From: CAYOHP01 sp964403795 [NCBI: uncultured bacterium]
Lineage (GTDB): Bacteria; Muiribacteriota; UBA6191; CAZXTJ01
Length of the DNA: 28,399 bases
Assembly (NCBI GenBank): GCA_964403795.1
Contig: CAYOHP010000009.1
Span: forward strand, 75,592 to 103,990
Direction of reading: 5' to 3'
Positions within the stretch are counted from its first letter, which is position 1. Each line of letters starts with the position of its first letter. Below are positions 6,847 to 13,248 of the stretch, piece by piece. Under the pieces are notes generated by a model that was given only the letters and a program-made list of their open reading frames with translations, did not search any database and was not told the origin of the DNA. A program made the position numbers and the translations under genes.

Positions 6847-8232
6847 CTACGACCCGTCCGCCCCGTTGCCCGGTGCTCCGGCCGCGATCCGCTGGAGGCG
6901 GTTGTAGAGGGTCTTGCGGTCCAGGCCGAGCACCTTGGCCGCCTCGGTCCGGTTTCCTCCCACGGCCGCCAGCACCGCCTCGATGTGGCGGCGCTCGACC
7001 ACTTCCAGAGGTTCCAGCACGATCGGTCCGGGCGGCGCTCCCGCGGCGATCCCGGCCGACCGCGCCTCGGCCCCCTCCGGGAAGAGGTCTTCGACCCCGA
7101 TCCCGGAGCCGGTCGCCAGGAGCGAGGCTCGTTCCACCGCGTTCTCGAGCTGGCGGACGTTGCCTCTCCAGGGATGGCGGAGCAGGGCCTGGATCGCCTC
7201 CGGGGTCAGTTCCAGCGCCGGCCTCCCGTGGGACCGGCAGCTCGCCTCGAGGAAGTGCCGGGCCAGCAGGACGATGTCGTTCTCCCGCTCGCGAAGCGGC
7301 GGGACCCTCAGGCGGACCACTTCCAGTCGGAAATAGAGGTCCTCCCGGAACGTCCCGGCCCGGACCAGCTCGCGGAGGTCGCGATGGGTCGCCGCCAGGA
7401 TCCGCACGTCGAGCGGGACCTCGGCCGGCGCACCGAGGGGGCGGACGGTGCGTTCCTGGAGGACCCGCAGGAGCTTGGGCTGCAGGCTCGGCGGCAGGTC
7501 GCCGATCTCGTCGAGCAGCAGGGTCCCCCCGGCGGCCTGGGCGAAGAGCCCTACCCGGTCGGTACCGGCCCCGGTGAAGGCTCCCCGGACGTGCCCGAAC
7601 AGTTCGGACTCGAGGAGCGACTCGGGAATGGCGGCGCAGTTCACCGCCACGAAGGGCCCCGACGTCCGTCGACCCCGACGGTGGATCTCGCGGGCCACCA
7701 GTTCCTTCCCGGTCCCCGTCTCGCCCTCGATCAGGACCGTGGCCTCGCTGTGCGCCAGGCGGTCCAGGAGGTCGAGCAGGTCCCGCATCGCCCGGCTCTT
7801 CCCGAGCAGGCTGCCGGCGCCGGGCCGCCCGGCCTCCTTGCGCAGGCGGACCACCTCCCGAGCGAGCTCCCCGTGCTTGGCGGCCCGTGCCAGCGACAAG
7901 GAGAGCTCCTCGAGGTCGAACGGCTTGGCGAGGAAGTCCCAGGCCCCGGCCCGGAGCGCGGCCACGGCCGTCTCCATGCTCCCGAAGGCGGTGACCACCA
8001 CCACCGGGAGATCGGGATCGGATTCGACCAGCTTGGCGCAGAGCTTGACCCCGTCGAGTCCCCGCATCCGGACGTCGGTGACCACCGCGTCGAACTCGAA
8101 GCGCGAGACCAGGTCGATCGCCTCGCCCGCATCCGCGGCCACCCGCACCTGGAACCCCCAGCTGCCCAGGCCGTCGGAGATCAGGTCCCGCATGTCCCGG
8201 TCGTCGTCGACGTACAGGATCTTCCCGCTCAC
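6847..8232 (-). CDS. NtrC-family sigma-54-dependent response regulator
   Basis: The 461-aa protein has the three classic domains. The receiver domain (1-120) has Asp10/Asp11, phospho-acceptor Asp53 (VTDVRM), Thr81 and Lys103. The AAA+ sigma-54 activation domain (about 140-375) has Walker A GETGTGKE at 170-177, the sigma-54-contacting loop GAFTGA at 217-222, Walker B LLLDEIGD at 238-245 and arginine-finger region PPLRER at 311-316. A Fis-type helix-turn-helix is at about 427-448 (NRTEAAKVLGLDRKTLYNRL). The ATG at 8232 overlaps the TGA of the upstream kinase gene (ATGA), implying translational coupling and a cognate pair. Phosphorylated, it should assemble on upstream sites and open sigma-54 promoters. 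The GGGG-N7-CCCC dyads just beyond its stop codon are plausible targets. Confidence 0.96.
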   Translation of the reverse strand: MSGKILYVDDDRDMRDLISDGLGSWGFQVRVAADAGEAIDLVSRFEFDAVVTDVRMRGLDGVKLCAKLVESDPDLPVVVVTAFGSMETAVAALRAGAWDFLAKPFDLEELSLSLARAAKHGELAREVVRLRKEAGRPGAGSLLGKSRAMRDLLDLLDRLAHSEATVLIEGETGTGKELVAREIHRRGRRTSGPFVAVNCAAIPESLLESELFGHVRGAFTGAGTDRVGLFAQAAGGTLLLDEIGDLPPSLQPKLLRVLQERTVRPLGAPAEVPLDVRILAATHRDLRELVRAGTFREDLYFRLEVVRLRVPPLRERENDIVLLARHFLEASCRSHGRPALELTPEAIQALLRHPWRGNVRQLENAVERASLLATGSGIGVEDLFPEGAEARSAGIAAGAPPGPIVLEPLEVVERRHIEAVLAAVGGNRTEAAKVLGLDRKTLYNRLQRIAAGAPGNGADGS

Positions 8233-9740
8233 GGTTGCCCTCCTCCCGCCGGGGCAGGTGCCCCGCGTACCGGGGAGGCATCGAGTTCGCGGGCCCCGGA
8301 TGCTCCCGGGCCGGCATCCTCCGGCACCGGCGGGAGCCGGACCCGGAAGACCGTCCCATGCCCTGCCTCGGTCCTTACCTCGACGGTGCCGCCGTGGTCC
8401 TCGACGATCCCCCAGACCACCGAGAGGCCGAGGCCCGTCCCCTCCCCGACCTCCTTGGTGGTGAAGAAGGGCTCGAAGATCCTGGGAAGGACGTCGTCGG
8501 GGATCCCGGGGCCGTCGTCCTCGACCTCGAGGTCGGCTCCGCCGGTCTCGGGATCCAGGCCGACCCTCAGACGGACCGTGCCGCCGTCGGCGATGGCCTG
8601 GATGGCGTTCAGGACCAGATTGGTGATCACCTGCTGGATCGGACCCGGCTCGGCCAGGACCTCGACCTCGGGACCAGGCTCGAGGCGGAGCTCGACCTGC
8701 TTCTTGCGTCGGAAACCGTCGAGGAGCGGGAGGCTGTCCCGGACCAGGCGGTCCAGGCGGAGCCGGACCCGCTTGGGTTCACGGCGGCGGGCGAACCCCA
8801 GGAGCTGCTGCACGATCTCGGTGATCCGGTGGGCCTGCTCGCGGACGATCCGGGCAGCCTCGGGGACCTCCTCGGGCGGGACCCGTCCCTTCTCGACGAG
8901 CGACGCCCTCCCGGAGATCACGTTCAGCGGGGTCCCGATCTCGTGGGCCACCCCCGCGGCCAGCCGACCCACCGTCGCCAGTCGCTCGGCATGACGCAGG
9001 TGGGATTCGGCCTGCTTCCGGCTCTCCTCCTCCCGGAGGATCCGCTGGCGGGCCTGGTCGAGCAGCACGCACATCTCGTTCATCTCGCGTGCCAGCTCCC
9101 CGAGTTCGTCGCGGGAAGTGGTCTCGAGGGGCCCGGAGAGGTCGCCGGCGCCGATCCGTCGCGCCTTGGCCACCAGGGCCGAGACCGGGCGTCCCACCAT
9201 CCGCGAGCCCACCAGACCCGCCCCGGCAGTGGCCAGGATCAGGATCCCGGTCGCCAAGGCCAGGAGCCTGAACGTGGTGGCCCGCAGGTAGTCGTCGCGC
9301 TCCTGCATCCCCTCGGCGACCTCGACCACGCCCCGCCGCCCGTCCCAGAACCGCAGCGGAGCGTAGACGTGCAGGTAGCGCACCGGTCCCTCGGCGTCCA
9401 CCACCACCAGCTCCCGTCCCGCCTCGGCCGCCTGGCGGACCTCGGCCGGGAGTGCGCTCGACGCCGGCGAATCGAGGGGAACCCAGCGGATCCTCAGGCG
9501 AGGCTCCTCGGAGTCCAGGTGGTCGAAGAGCTGGCTGGCCCGCTCCTCGCCCTCGTGGCGGGCCAGGTTGGCGAAGGCCGCGGCCAGCACCCGGGCCAGC
9601 GCCCGGCTGTCGCGCGTCATGTCGACCTCGAAGAGGCGCTGCTGGCGGCGCAGGGTGAGGTGCCCGTAGAACCCCAGCGCCAGGAACACCACGACCGCGA
9701 GCGCCAGGGCGAGCCGGGTGGCGAGGCGGGAGGGGACCAT
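8229..9740 (-). CDS. Membrane sensor histidine kinase, NtrB/HydH-like
   Basis: The protein has 503 aa from the ATG at 9740; an in-frame GTG at 9749 would add three residues, and neither start has a strong ribosome site. A first membrane segment (about 6-25) and a second (about 157-178) bracket a periplasmic sensor region of some 130 residues that I cannot assign. Next come a HAMP linker (about 178-230), the dimerisation/phospho-acceptor domain with His266 in VAHEIGTPLN, and an ATPase domain with N-box Asn378 (NLVLNA), G1 DDGPGIP at 408-414 and G2 GTGLGLS at 434-440. A proline/glycine-rich tail closes it. It overlaps the following response-regulator gene by 4 bp, which makes the two a pair. 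It lies 48 bp after the lipoprotein gene with no evident promoter between, so the lipoprotein may be a sensory accessory. Confidence 0.95.
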   Translation of the reverse strand: MVPSRLATRLALALAVVVFLALGFYGHLTLRRQQRLFEVDMTRDSRALARVLAAAFANLARHEGEERASQLFDHLDSEEPRLRIRWVPLDSPASSALPAEVRQAAEAGRELVVVDAEGPVRYLHVYAPLRFWDGRRGVVEVAEGMQERDDYLRATTFRLLALATGILILATAGAGLVGSRMVGRPVSALVAKARRIGAGDLSGPLETTSRDELGELAREMNEMCVLLDQARQRILREEESRKQAESHLRHAERLATVGRLAAGVAHEIGTPLNVISGRASLVEKGRVPPEEVPEAARIVREQAHRITEIVQQLLGFARRREPKRVRLRLDRLVRDSLPLLDGFRRKKQVELRLEPGPEVEVLAEPGPIQQVITNLVLNAIQAIADGGTVRLRVGLDPETGGADLEVEDDGPGIPDDVLPRIFEPFFTTKEVGEGTGLGLSVVWGIVEDHGGTVEVRTEAGHGTVFRVRLPPVPEDAGPGASGARELDASPVRGAPAPAGGGQP

Positions 9741-9788
9741 CGGGAGCACGTTAGCACCCGGGCGTGTCCGATGACCCTCCGGTGCGAC

Positions 9789-10262
9789 TCACCCGAGGCC
9801 GAGCAGGGACTCGAGCTCGCCGATCTGCTTCTCCACGAGGGCCAGTCGATTCTCTGCCAGGGCTCGATGTGCATCCGTGAGGCGCGTCGAGAGGATGCCC
9901 AGGAGATCCGCTCGTTCCTTCTGCAAGGCCGCCATCTGCGGGATGGTGGTTCCCCCGCTCCGGGTGTCCTGGCTGGGCAGCACCGTGTCGCCTCGGGTCG
10001 GCGCCTTGGCCAGGGGCCCGACCGACCCGGCGACCGCGGCCGCCGTGGTCATGGTCCGCAGGACCTGGGTCAGCGGCTCAGGGGCGGTGACAACCCCGGT
10101 CGTGGTCCCGCCCTCGGGGCCCTTCGCAAGGGTGGCCCCTGCAAGGGCGTTGCCGGTGAAGTTCCCGACCTTGGGCAGGCATCCGGTCGAGAAGCCGCCG
10201 GCCACCAGTCCGATCCCGAGCGCCATCCTCCGCACCCGCCGCATCCCGTACCGATTCCGCAT
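9789..10262 (-). CDS. Small predicted lipoprotein with C-terminal coiled coil
   Basis: The 157-aa protein starts at the ATG at 10262, preceded by AAGGGAG about 7 nt away. Residues 1-28 form a lipoprotein signal: Arg-rich start, hydrophobic MALGIGLVAGG, then a lipobox-like FSTGC with Cys28 as the expected lipidated residue. The middle (30-105) is Gly/Thr/Ala-rich and low in predicted structure. Residues about 110-155 are a charged, Leu-rich helix likely to form a coiled coil. I recognise no family. It has a strong sigma-54 promoter match 56-71 bp upstream of the start and two abutting 21-bp repeats further upstream. It lies directly before the histidine kinase gene, suggesting a role in envelope sensing with that kinase (inference). 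Confidence 0.8.
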   Translation of the reverse strand: MRNRYGMRRVRRMALGIGLVAGGFSTGCLPKVGNFTGNALAGATLAKGPEGGTTTGVVTAPEPLTQVLRTMTTAAAVAGSVGPLAKAPTRGDTVLPSQDTRSGGTTIPQMAALQKERADLLGILSTRLTDAHRALAENRLALVEKQIGELESLLGLG

Positions 10263-10317
10263 CCCGAGCTCCCTTCCGAAGCGGCTCCGGGTCGACCGGG
10301 GCCACGGGAGCCTCCTT

Positions 10318-10333
10318 CGCAGGCCGCGTGCCA
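10318..10333 (-). promoter_or_regulatory. Sigma-54 promoter (-24/-12) of the lipoprotein/kinase/regulator genes
   Basis: The minus strand reads TGGCAC-GCGGC-CTGCG. The -24 element is perfect and the -12 has one change (CTGC for TTGC), with correct 5-nt spacing. The predicted start is near 10308, a 45-nt leader to the ATG at 10262. Two tandem 21-bp repeats are centred about 75 and 96 bp upstream of that start. Confidence 0.7.
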
Positions 10334-10372
10334 GGGCGGAAACGCTGATCCCGAGCGGGCATCCTTCCCGGG

Positions 10373-10414
10373 ACCGGCGCATCCTGAGAGACCACCGGCG
10401 CGTCCTGAGAGACC
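10373..10414 (-). repeat. Two abutting 21-bp direct repeats, candidate activator sites
   Basis: The copies at 10414-10394 and 10393-10373 differ at one base. On the minus strand each starts GGTCTCTCAGGA, then C or T, and ends GCGCCGGT. A 21-bp period puts both copies on the same DNA face. They fill the gap just after the FHA activator gene and lie upstream of the lipoprotein's sigma-54 promoter. A third copy (11746-11766) lies ahead of the divergent exported pair. This placement is what tandem enhancer sites of a sigma-54 activator look like. The FHA activator is the obvious candidate but that is inference. Confidence 0.65.
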
Positions 10415-10424
10415 TCTGCCCGGG

Positions 10425-11726
10425 CTACTCCCCGAGCCCGTACTCCTTGATCCGGCGGTGCAGGGTGGCGACCGAGATCCCGAGGGCCTTGGCAGCCCGG
10501 GTGCGGTTCCCTCCCTGGCGCTCCAGGGCGTCCAGGATGGCCCGCTTCTCGAGCGAAGCCAAGTCGCCAATGGCATTGGGGGAAGGCGCGGAGGCCGCCC
10601 CCAGACCCAGATGACGTACCTCGACCGGACCCCCCGCCGCCAAGGCATGGGCCCGCTCCAGGGCGTTGCGGAGCTCCCGCACATTGCCGGGCCAACCGTG
10701 GCCGGCCAGCGCCCGCTCCGCCTCGGGAGTGAGCCGCAGCTCCACTCCCAGGGTCGCTGCCAACCCCGCCACGAGTCCCGGCAGGTCCTCCCGGCGCTCC
10801 CGGAGCGGGGGCAATCGGAGCGGCACCACGGCCAGCCGATGGTAGAGGTCGGCGCGGAAACTCCCCTTGGCCACCATGCCCTCGAGATCCCGGTGGGTGG
10901 CGGCGACCAGCCGCACGTCGATCCGGTGGCGTTCGTCGCTGCCCAGGGGCTGCACCTCCCGGGTCTCGAGCACCCGGAGGAGCCGGCTCTGGAGTTCGAG
11001 GGGGAGTTCCCCGATCTCGTCGAGGAAGAGGGTGCCCCCGTGGGCCATGCGGAAGGCCCCTTCCCGCGCCTCGGCCGCGCCGGTGAAGGCCCCCCGCTTG
11101 TGGCCGAAGAGGTCGCTGCGCACCATCTCGGGATCGGTGGACGCGGCGTCGAAGACCTCGAAACGACCGGCCCTCCCCGAGAGGTCGTGGATCGCCCGGG
11201 CGACGACCTCCTTGCCGGAGCCCGACTCGCCGGTGAGCAGCACGGTGGCATGGGTCGGGGCCACGGCCTTGACCACCGCCACCACTTCCCGCATGGCAGC
11301 CGACCGGGCCACCAGGCCGCCGGGCGCCTCGCTCGAGGCGAGTCGCGAAGTGCGGGTCTCCCCTTCGGGCTCCGCCACCAGCTCGTCCTCGCCGATCCGG
11401 AACGAGACCCCCGGCGAGAGCCAGGCCTCCTTGACACGGGTGGCGCCGATCCAGGTCCCGTTCGTCGAATCGAGGTCGAGCAGGCGGAGGCGGCCATCCT
11501 CGAGGTGCAGTTCGGCGTGGTGGCGGCTGACCCCGGGGGCGGTCAGCACCACGTCGTTCTCGGGTGCCGACCCGATCCGCACCACGGCCAGGGCCAGGGA
11601 GCGCCGCAGCCCGGCGTCGGCGCCGGTGGTCACCCGCAGGCGCAGCCCCGGGAGGTCGACCCGGGCGATCAGGGTCTCCCCGGGCTCGAAGCGGATGGTG
11701 CTGCCTCCGACGCTCATCCCGGCCAT
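10425..11726 (-). CDS. FHA-domain sigma-54-dependent transcriptional activator
   Basis: The protein has 433 aa from the ATG at 11726 (a second ATG at 11717 is equally possible; neither has a strong ribosome site). An N-terminal forkhead-associated domain at about 30-115 has the phosphothreonine-binding signature: Arg50 (VRIGSAPENDVVL), Ser67-Arg68-x-His70 (VSRHHAEL) and Asn89-Gly90 (STNGTWIG). The AAA+ domain carries Walker A GESGSGKE (165-172), GAFTGA (212-217), Walker B LFLDEIGE (233-240) and PPLRER (306-311). A Fis-type helix-turn-helix occupies about 406-426 (NRTRAAKALGISVATLHRRI). There is no receiver domain, so its input should be a phosphothreonine protein made by a Ser/Thr kinase; two such kinases lie in this window. 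Candidate binding repeats flank the gene on both sides, consistent with control of both neighbouring units and of itself. Confidence 0.95.
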   Translation of the reverse strand: MAGMSVGGSTIRFEPGETLIARVDLPGLRLRVTTGADAGLRRSLALAVVRIGSAPENDVVLTAPGVSRHHAELHLEDGRLRLLDLDSTNGTWIGATRVKEAWLSPGVSFRIGEDELVAEPEGETRTSRLASSEAPGGLVARSAAMREVVAVVKAVAPTHATVLLTGESGSGKEVVARAIHDLSGRAGRFEVFDAASTDPEMVRSDLFGHKRGAFTGAAEAREGAFRMAHGGTLFLDEIGELPLELQSRLLRVLETREVQPLGSDERHRIDVRLVAATHRDLEGMVAKGSFRADLYHRLAVVPLRLPPLRERREDLPGLVAGLAATLGVELRLTPEAERALAGHGWPGNVRELRNALERAHALAAGGPVEVRHLGLGAASAPSPNAIGDLASLEKRAILDALERQGGNRTRAAKALGISVATLHRRIKEYGLGE

Positions 11727-11745
11727 TGTACGCAGGTCGCCGACG

Positions 11746-11766
11746 ACTGGCGCGATCTGAGAGACC
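11746..11766 (+). promoter_or_regulatory. Third copy of the 21-bp repeat, between divergent genes
   Basis: The plus strand reads ACTGGCGCGATC then TGAGAGACC. It matches the two lipoprotein-side copies at 17 and 18 of 21 positions, in opposite orientation relative to its promoter. Its centre is about 94 bp upstream of the predicted sigma-54 start of the exported pair. It is also only 20 bp from the FHA activator's own start codon, so it could serve autoregulation. Confidence 0.55.
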
Positions 11767-11823
11767 GACGCAAGCTGCGCCGGTTCCCCATGGCGAGGCC
11801 CGCTCCTGGAGCCTTTCGACGGT

Positions 11824-11839
11824 TGGCCCGAGGGTTGCG
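11824..11839 (+). promoter_or_regulatory. Sigma-54 promoter (-24/-12) of the paralogous exported pair
   Basis: The plus strand reads TGGCCC-GAGGG-TTGCG. The -12 TTGC is perfect and the -24 has one change (C for A), with exact spacing. The predicted start is near 11850, about 43 nt before the ATG at 11893. Confidence 0.65.
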
Positions 11840-11892
11840 TTGGCCGGGACCCAGGATCCCCCCCCCGGGGACCCTGGCCGAAAGGAACACCC

Positions 11893-12513
11893 ATGCGACC
11901 TCGTCGGATCGCCGCTCTCCTGGCTCTCGCCGCCCTCTCCCTGTCGCCCGTCTCCCGATCCCGGGCCGACTCCGGCACCTGTGATCTCCTCGCCCAGAGG
12001 TCCTCGAGGATCGTCGAATCCATCGTCGTCCAGGCCAAGCCCGATCCGCGCCGGGCCGACCTGGGCGTCCTGGAGTTCTCCGGCGGTGTCTTCGACCTCT
12101 CCGGGGAACTCCTGGCCGTCGATCTCGGCGGCTTCGTCCTCTTCGTGACCTACCCCGGGAAGGACGGGAACGAGTGGATCGCCGGAGAGCTCCGGTTCTC
12201 CCCGAACGGGGCGATCCTCCCGGGTGACCCGATCACCTTCGACCAGGCGCAGTTCACCGGGACCGTCTCCACCACGCTCCACGGCCCCGAGTCCTGCCGG
12301 CTCCCGACGCGGAGCTCCCGGCAAGGCGTCACGGGTTGGCCGTTCCGGGAGGGCAACTGCGGAGCCAACGACAGGCTCCGGGGAGAGGCGTGTGCCCCCT
12401 CGCAGGTGGATCTCGACTTCACTCCGCGGGATCCCCTGGTCTCCCCGTACCCGCCTCATCCCGGGTCGGCGGAGTCCGGACGCTCCTCGCTGGGAAGCCT
12501 GCTCGGACAGTGA
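11893..12513 (+). CDS. Exported protein of unknown family, first of a paralogous pair
   Basis: The 206-aa protein starts at the ATG at 11893 behind AAAGGA. A clear Sec signal peptide occupies about 1-25 (MRPRRIAALLALAALSLSPV, then SRSRA as the probable cleavage region). The mature part shares a layout with the next gene's product: Leu-Glu-Phe-Ser-Gly-Gly near 60, EWIAGELRF near 97-105, a Gly-x-[IV]-[LV]-P turn, FTG, then a conserved Cys-Arg/Leu-Leu. The C-terminus is Pro/Ser-rich and ends in Gly-Gln, as does the paralogue. Several cysteines fit an oxidising compartment. I do not recognise the family. It has its own sigma-54 promoter and lies 44 bp upstream of its paralogue, so the two are probably co-transcribed. 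Confidence 0.8.
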   Translation: MRPRRIAALLALAALSLSPVSRSRADSGTCDLLAQRSSRIVESIVVQAKPDPRRADLGVLEFSGGVFDLSGELLAVDLGGFVLFVTYPGKDGNEWIAGELRFSPNGAILPGDPITFDQAQFTGTVSTTLHGPESCRLPTRSSRQGVTGWPFREGNCGANDRLRGEACAPSQVDLDFTPRDPLVSPYPPHPGSAESGRSSLGSLLGQ

Positions 12514-12557
12514 AGCCCCTCGCACCTGCCCACGACGACGAAAGGACCAGCACCTTC

Positions 12558-13205
12558 ATGCGAATCGACATCTCCTCCCGAGTCCTGGCCCTGGCAGCTC
12601 TCCTCATGGTCGCGGCGACCTCAAGCCCGGCCCAGCCCGACGCCTGCGAGAACCTGCGGACGCGACTCGCTCCTCTGGACATCCTGGTCACCGTCCACAT
12701 CGCTCCGGATCCATCGGCTCCCGGAAGCGGACTCCTCGAGTACTCCGGCGGGATCCGCTACCCCTCGCCCCAGGAGGGCAGCCCATCCCTGGGCCTGCTC
12801 CGGATGGCGGTGATCTATGTGGACGCCAACGGAGGCGAGTGGCTCGTAGGCGAACTGGAGTTCACCGCCAGCGGACGGGTCGTCCCGATCGCCCGACACT
12901 CGCTTCCCATGACCGACTTCACCGGCAACCTGACCATGCGCCTGATGTCCCGGACCGGGTGCCTGCTCTCCCCCGTCGCTTGGAATCTCCCCTACTCCGT
13001 ATGGCCCATGGGCGATCGCAACCGGGGCGGATTTCCCGTTCTCCAGCCCTGGGAGAACCCCGACTTCCGCACCCTCCCCTCGATCTCGCCGGCCTGGCCT
13101 TCCGGGACGGGTGACGGTCTCCGGCCGGACATCTTCGACCGAGGCCTCCCCGGGATCGCGACTTCGCCGAACCCGCTGGCACCCGACGCGCCCTTCGGGC
13201 AGTGA
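12558..13205 (+). CDS. Exported protein of unknown family, second of a paralogous pair
   Basis: The 215-aa protein starts at the ATG at 12558 behind AAAGGA (12541-12546); the frame is open further upstream but that part overlaps the preceding gene. The signal peptide is about 1-25 (MRIDISSRVLALAALLMVAA, then TSSPA). The mature protein repeats the pattern of its upstream neighbour: LLEYSGGI near 59-66, EWLVGELEF near 94-102, GRVVP, FTGN and a Cys-Leu-Leu motif near 135. The middle is longer (the segment with SPQEGSPSL is extra), and the C-terminus is Pro/Gly-rich and ends in Gly-Gln. Divergence between the two is large, so the duplication is old. Function is unknown; export and sigma-54 control suggest a surface or secreted role (inference). 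It ends at a strong shared terminator. Confidence 0.8.
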   Translation: MRIDISSRVLALAALLMVAATSSPAQPDACENLRTRLAPLDILVTVHIAPDPSAPGSGLLEYSGGIRYPSPQEGSPSLGLLRMAVIYVDANGGEWLVGELEFTASGRVVPIARHSLPMTDFTGNLTMRLMSRTGCLLSPVAWNLPYSVWPMGDRNRGGFPVLQPWENPDFRTLPSISPAWPSGTGDGLRPDIFDRGLPGIATSPNPLAPDAPFGQ

Positions 13206-13215
13206 CCGGCTCCGA

Positions 13216-13248
13216 CCTCACCGGCCCGCGGAGCCCGGGCCGGTGAGG
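13216..13248. terminator. Perfect 12-bp hairpin between convergent genes
   Basis: The arms CCTCACCGGCCC (13216-13227) and GGGCCGGTGAGG (13237-13248) pair perfectly around a 9-nt loop. The hairpin starts 10 bp after the stop of the exported-protein gene and includes the last codons and stop of the convergent kinase gene. A symmetrical stem at the meeting point of two convergent operons fits a bidirectional terminator. No T-run follows on either side, so a rho-independent mechanism is uncertain. Confidence 0.6.

Noticed and set aside
5653-8994. 1,113-codon plus-strand open frame opposite the receiver, NtrC-type regulator and kinase genes
   Set aside because: The minus strand encodes unmistakable receiver, AAA+ and kinase motifs across the same DNA. 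The plus frame is low-complexity Arg/Pro/Ser.
10373-10414. Start of a CRISPR array
   Set aside because: The two 21-bp units abut with no spacer and only two copies are present, with no cas gene nearby; promoter-site geometry explains them better.
11727-11892. A sigma-54 promoter for the FHA activator itself on the minus strand
   Set aside because: No GG-N10-GC pair with reasonable flanks was found on that strand in the spacer; its promoter remains unidentified.
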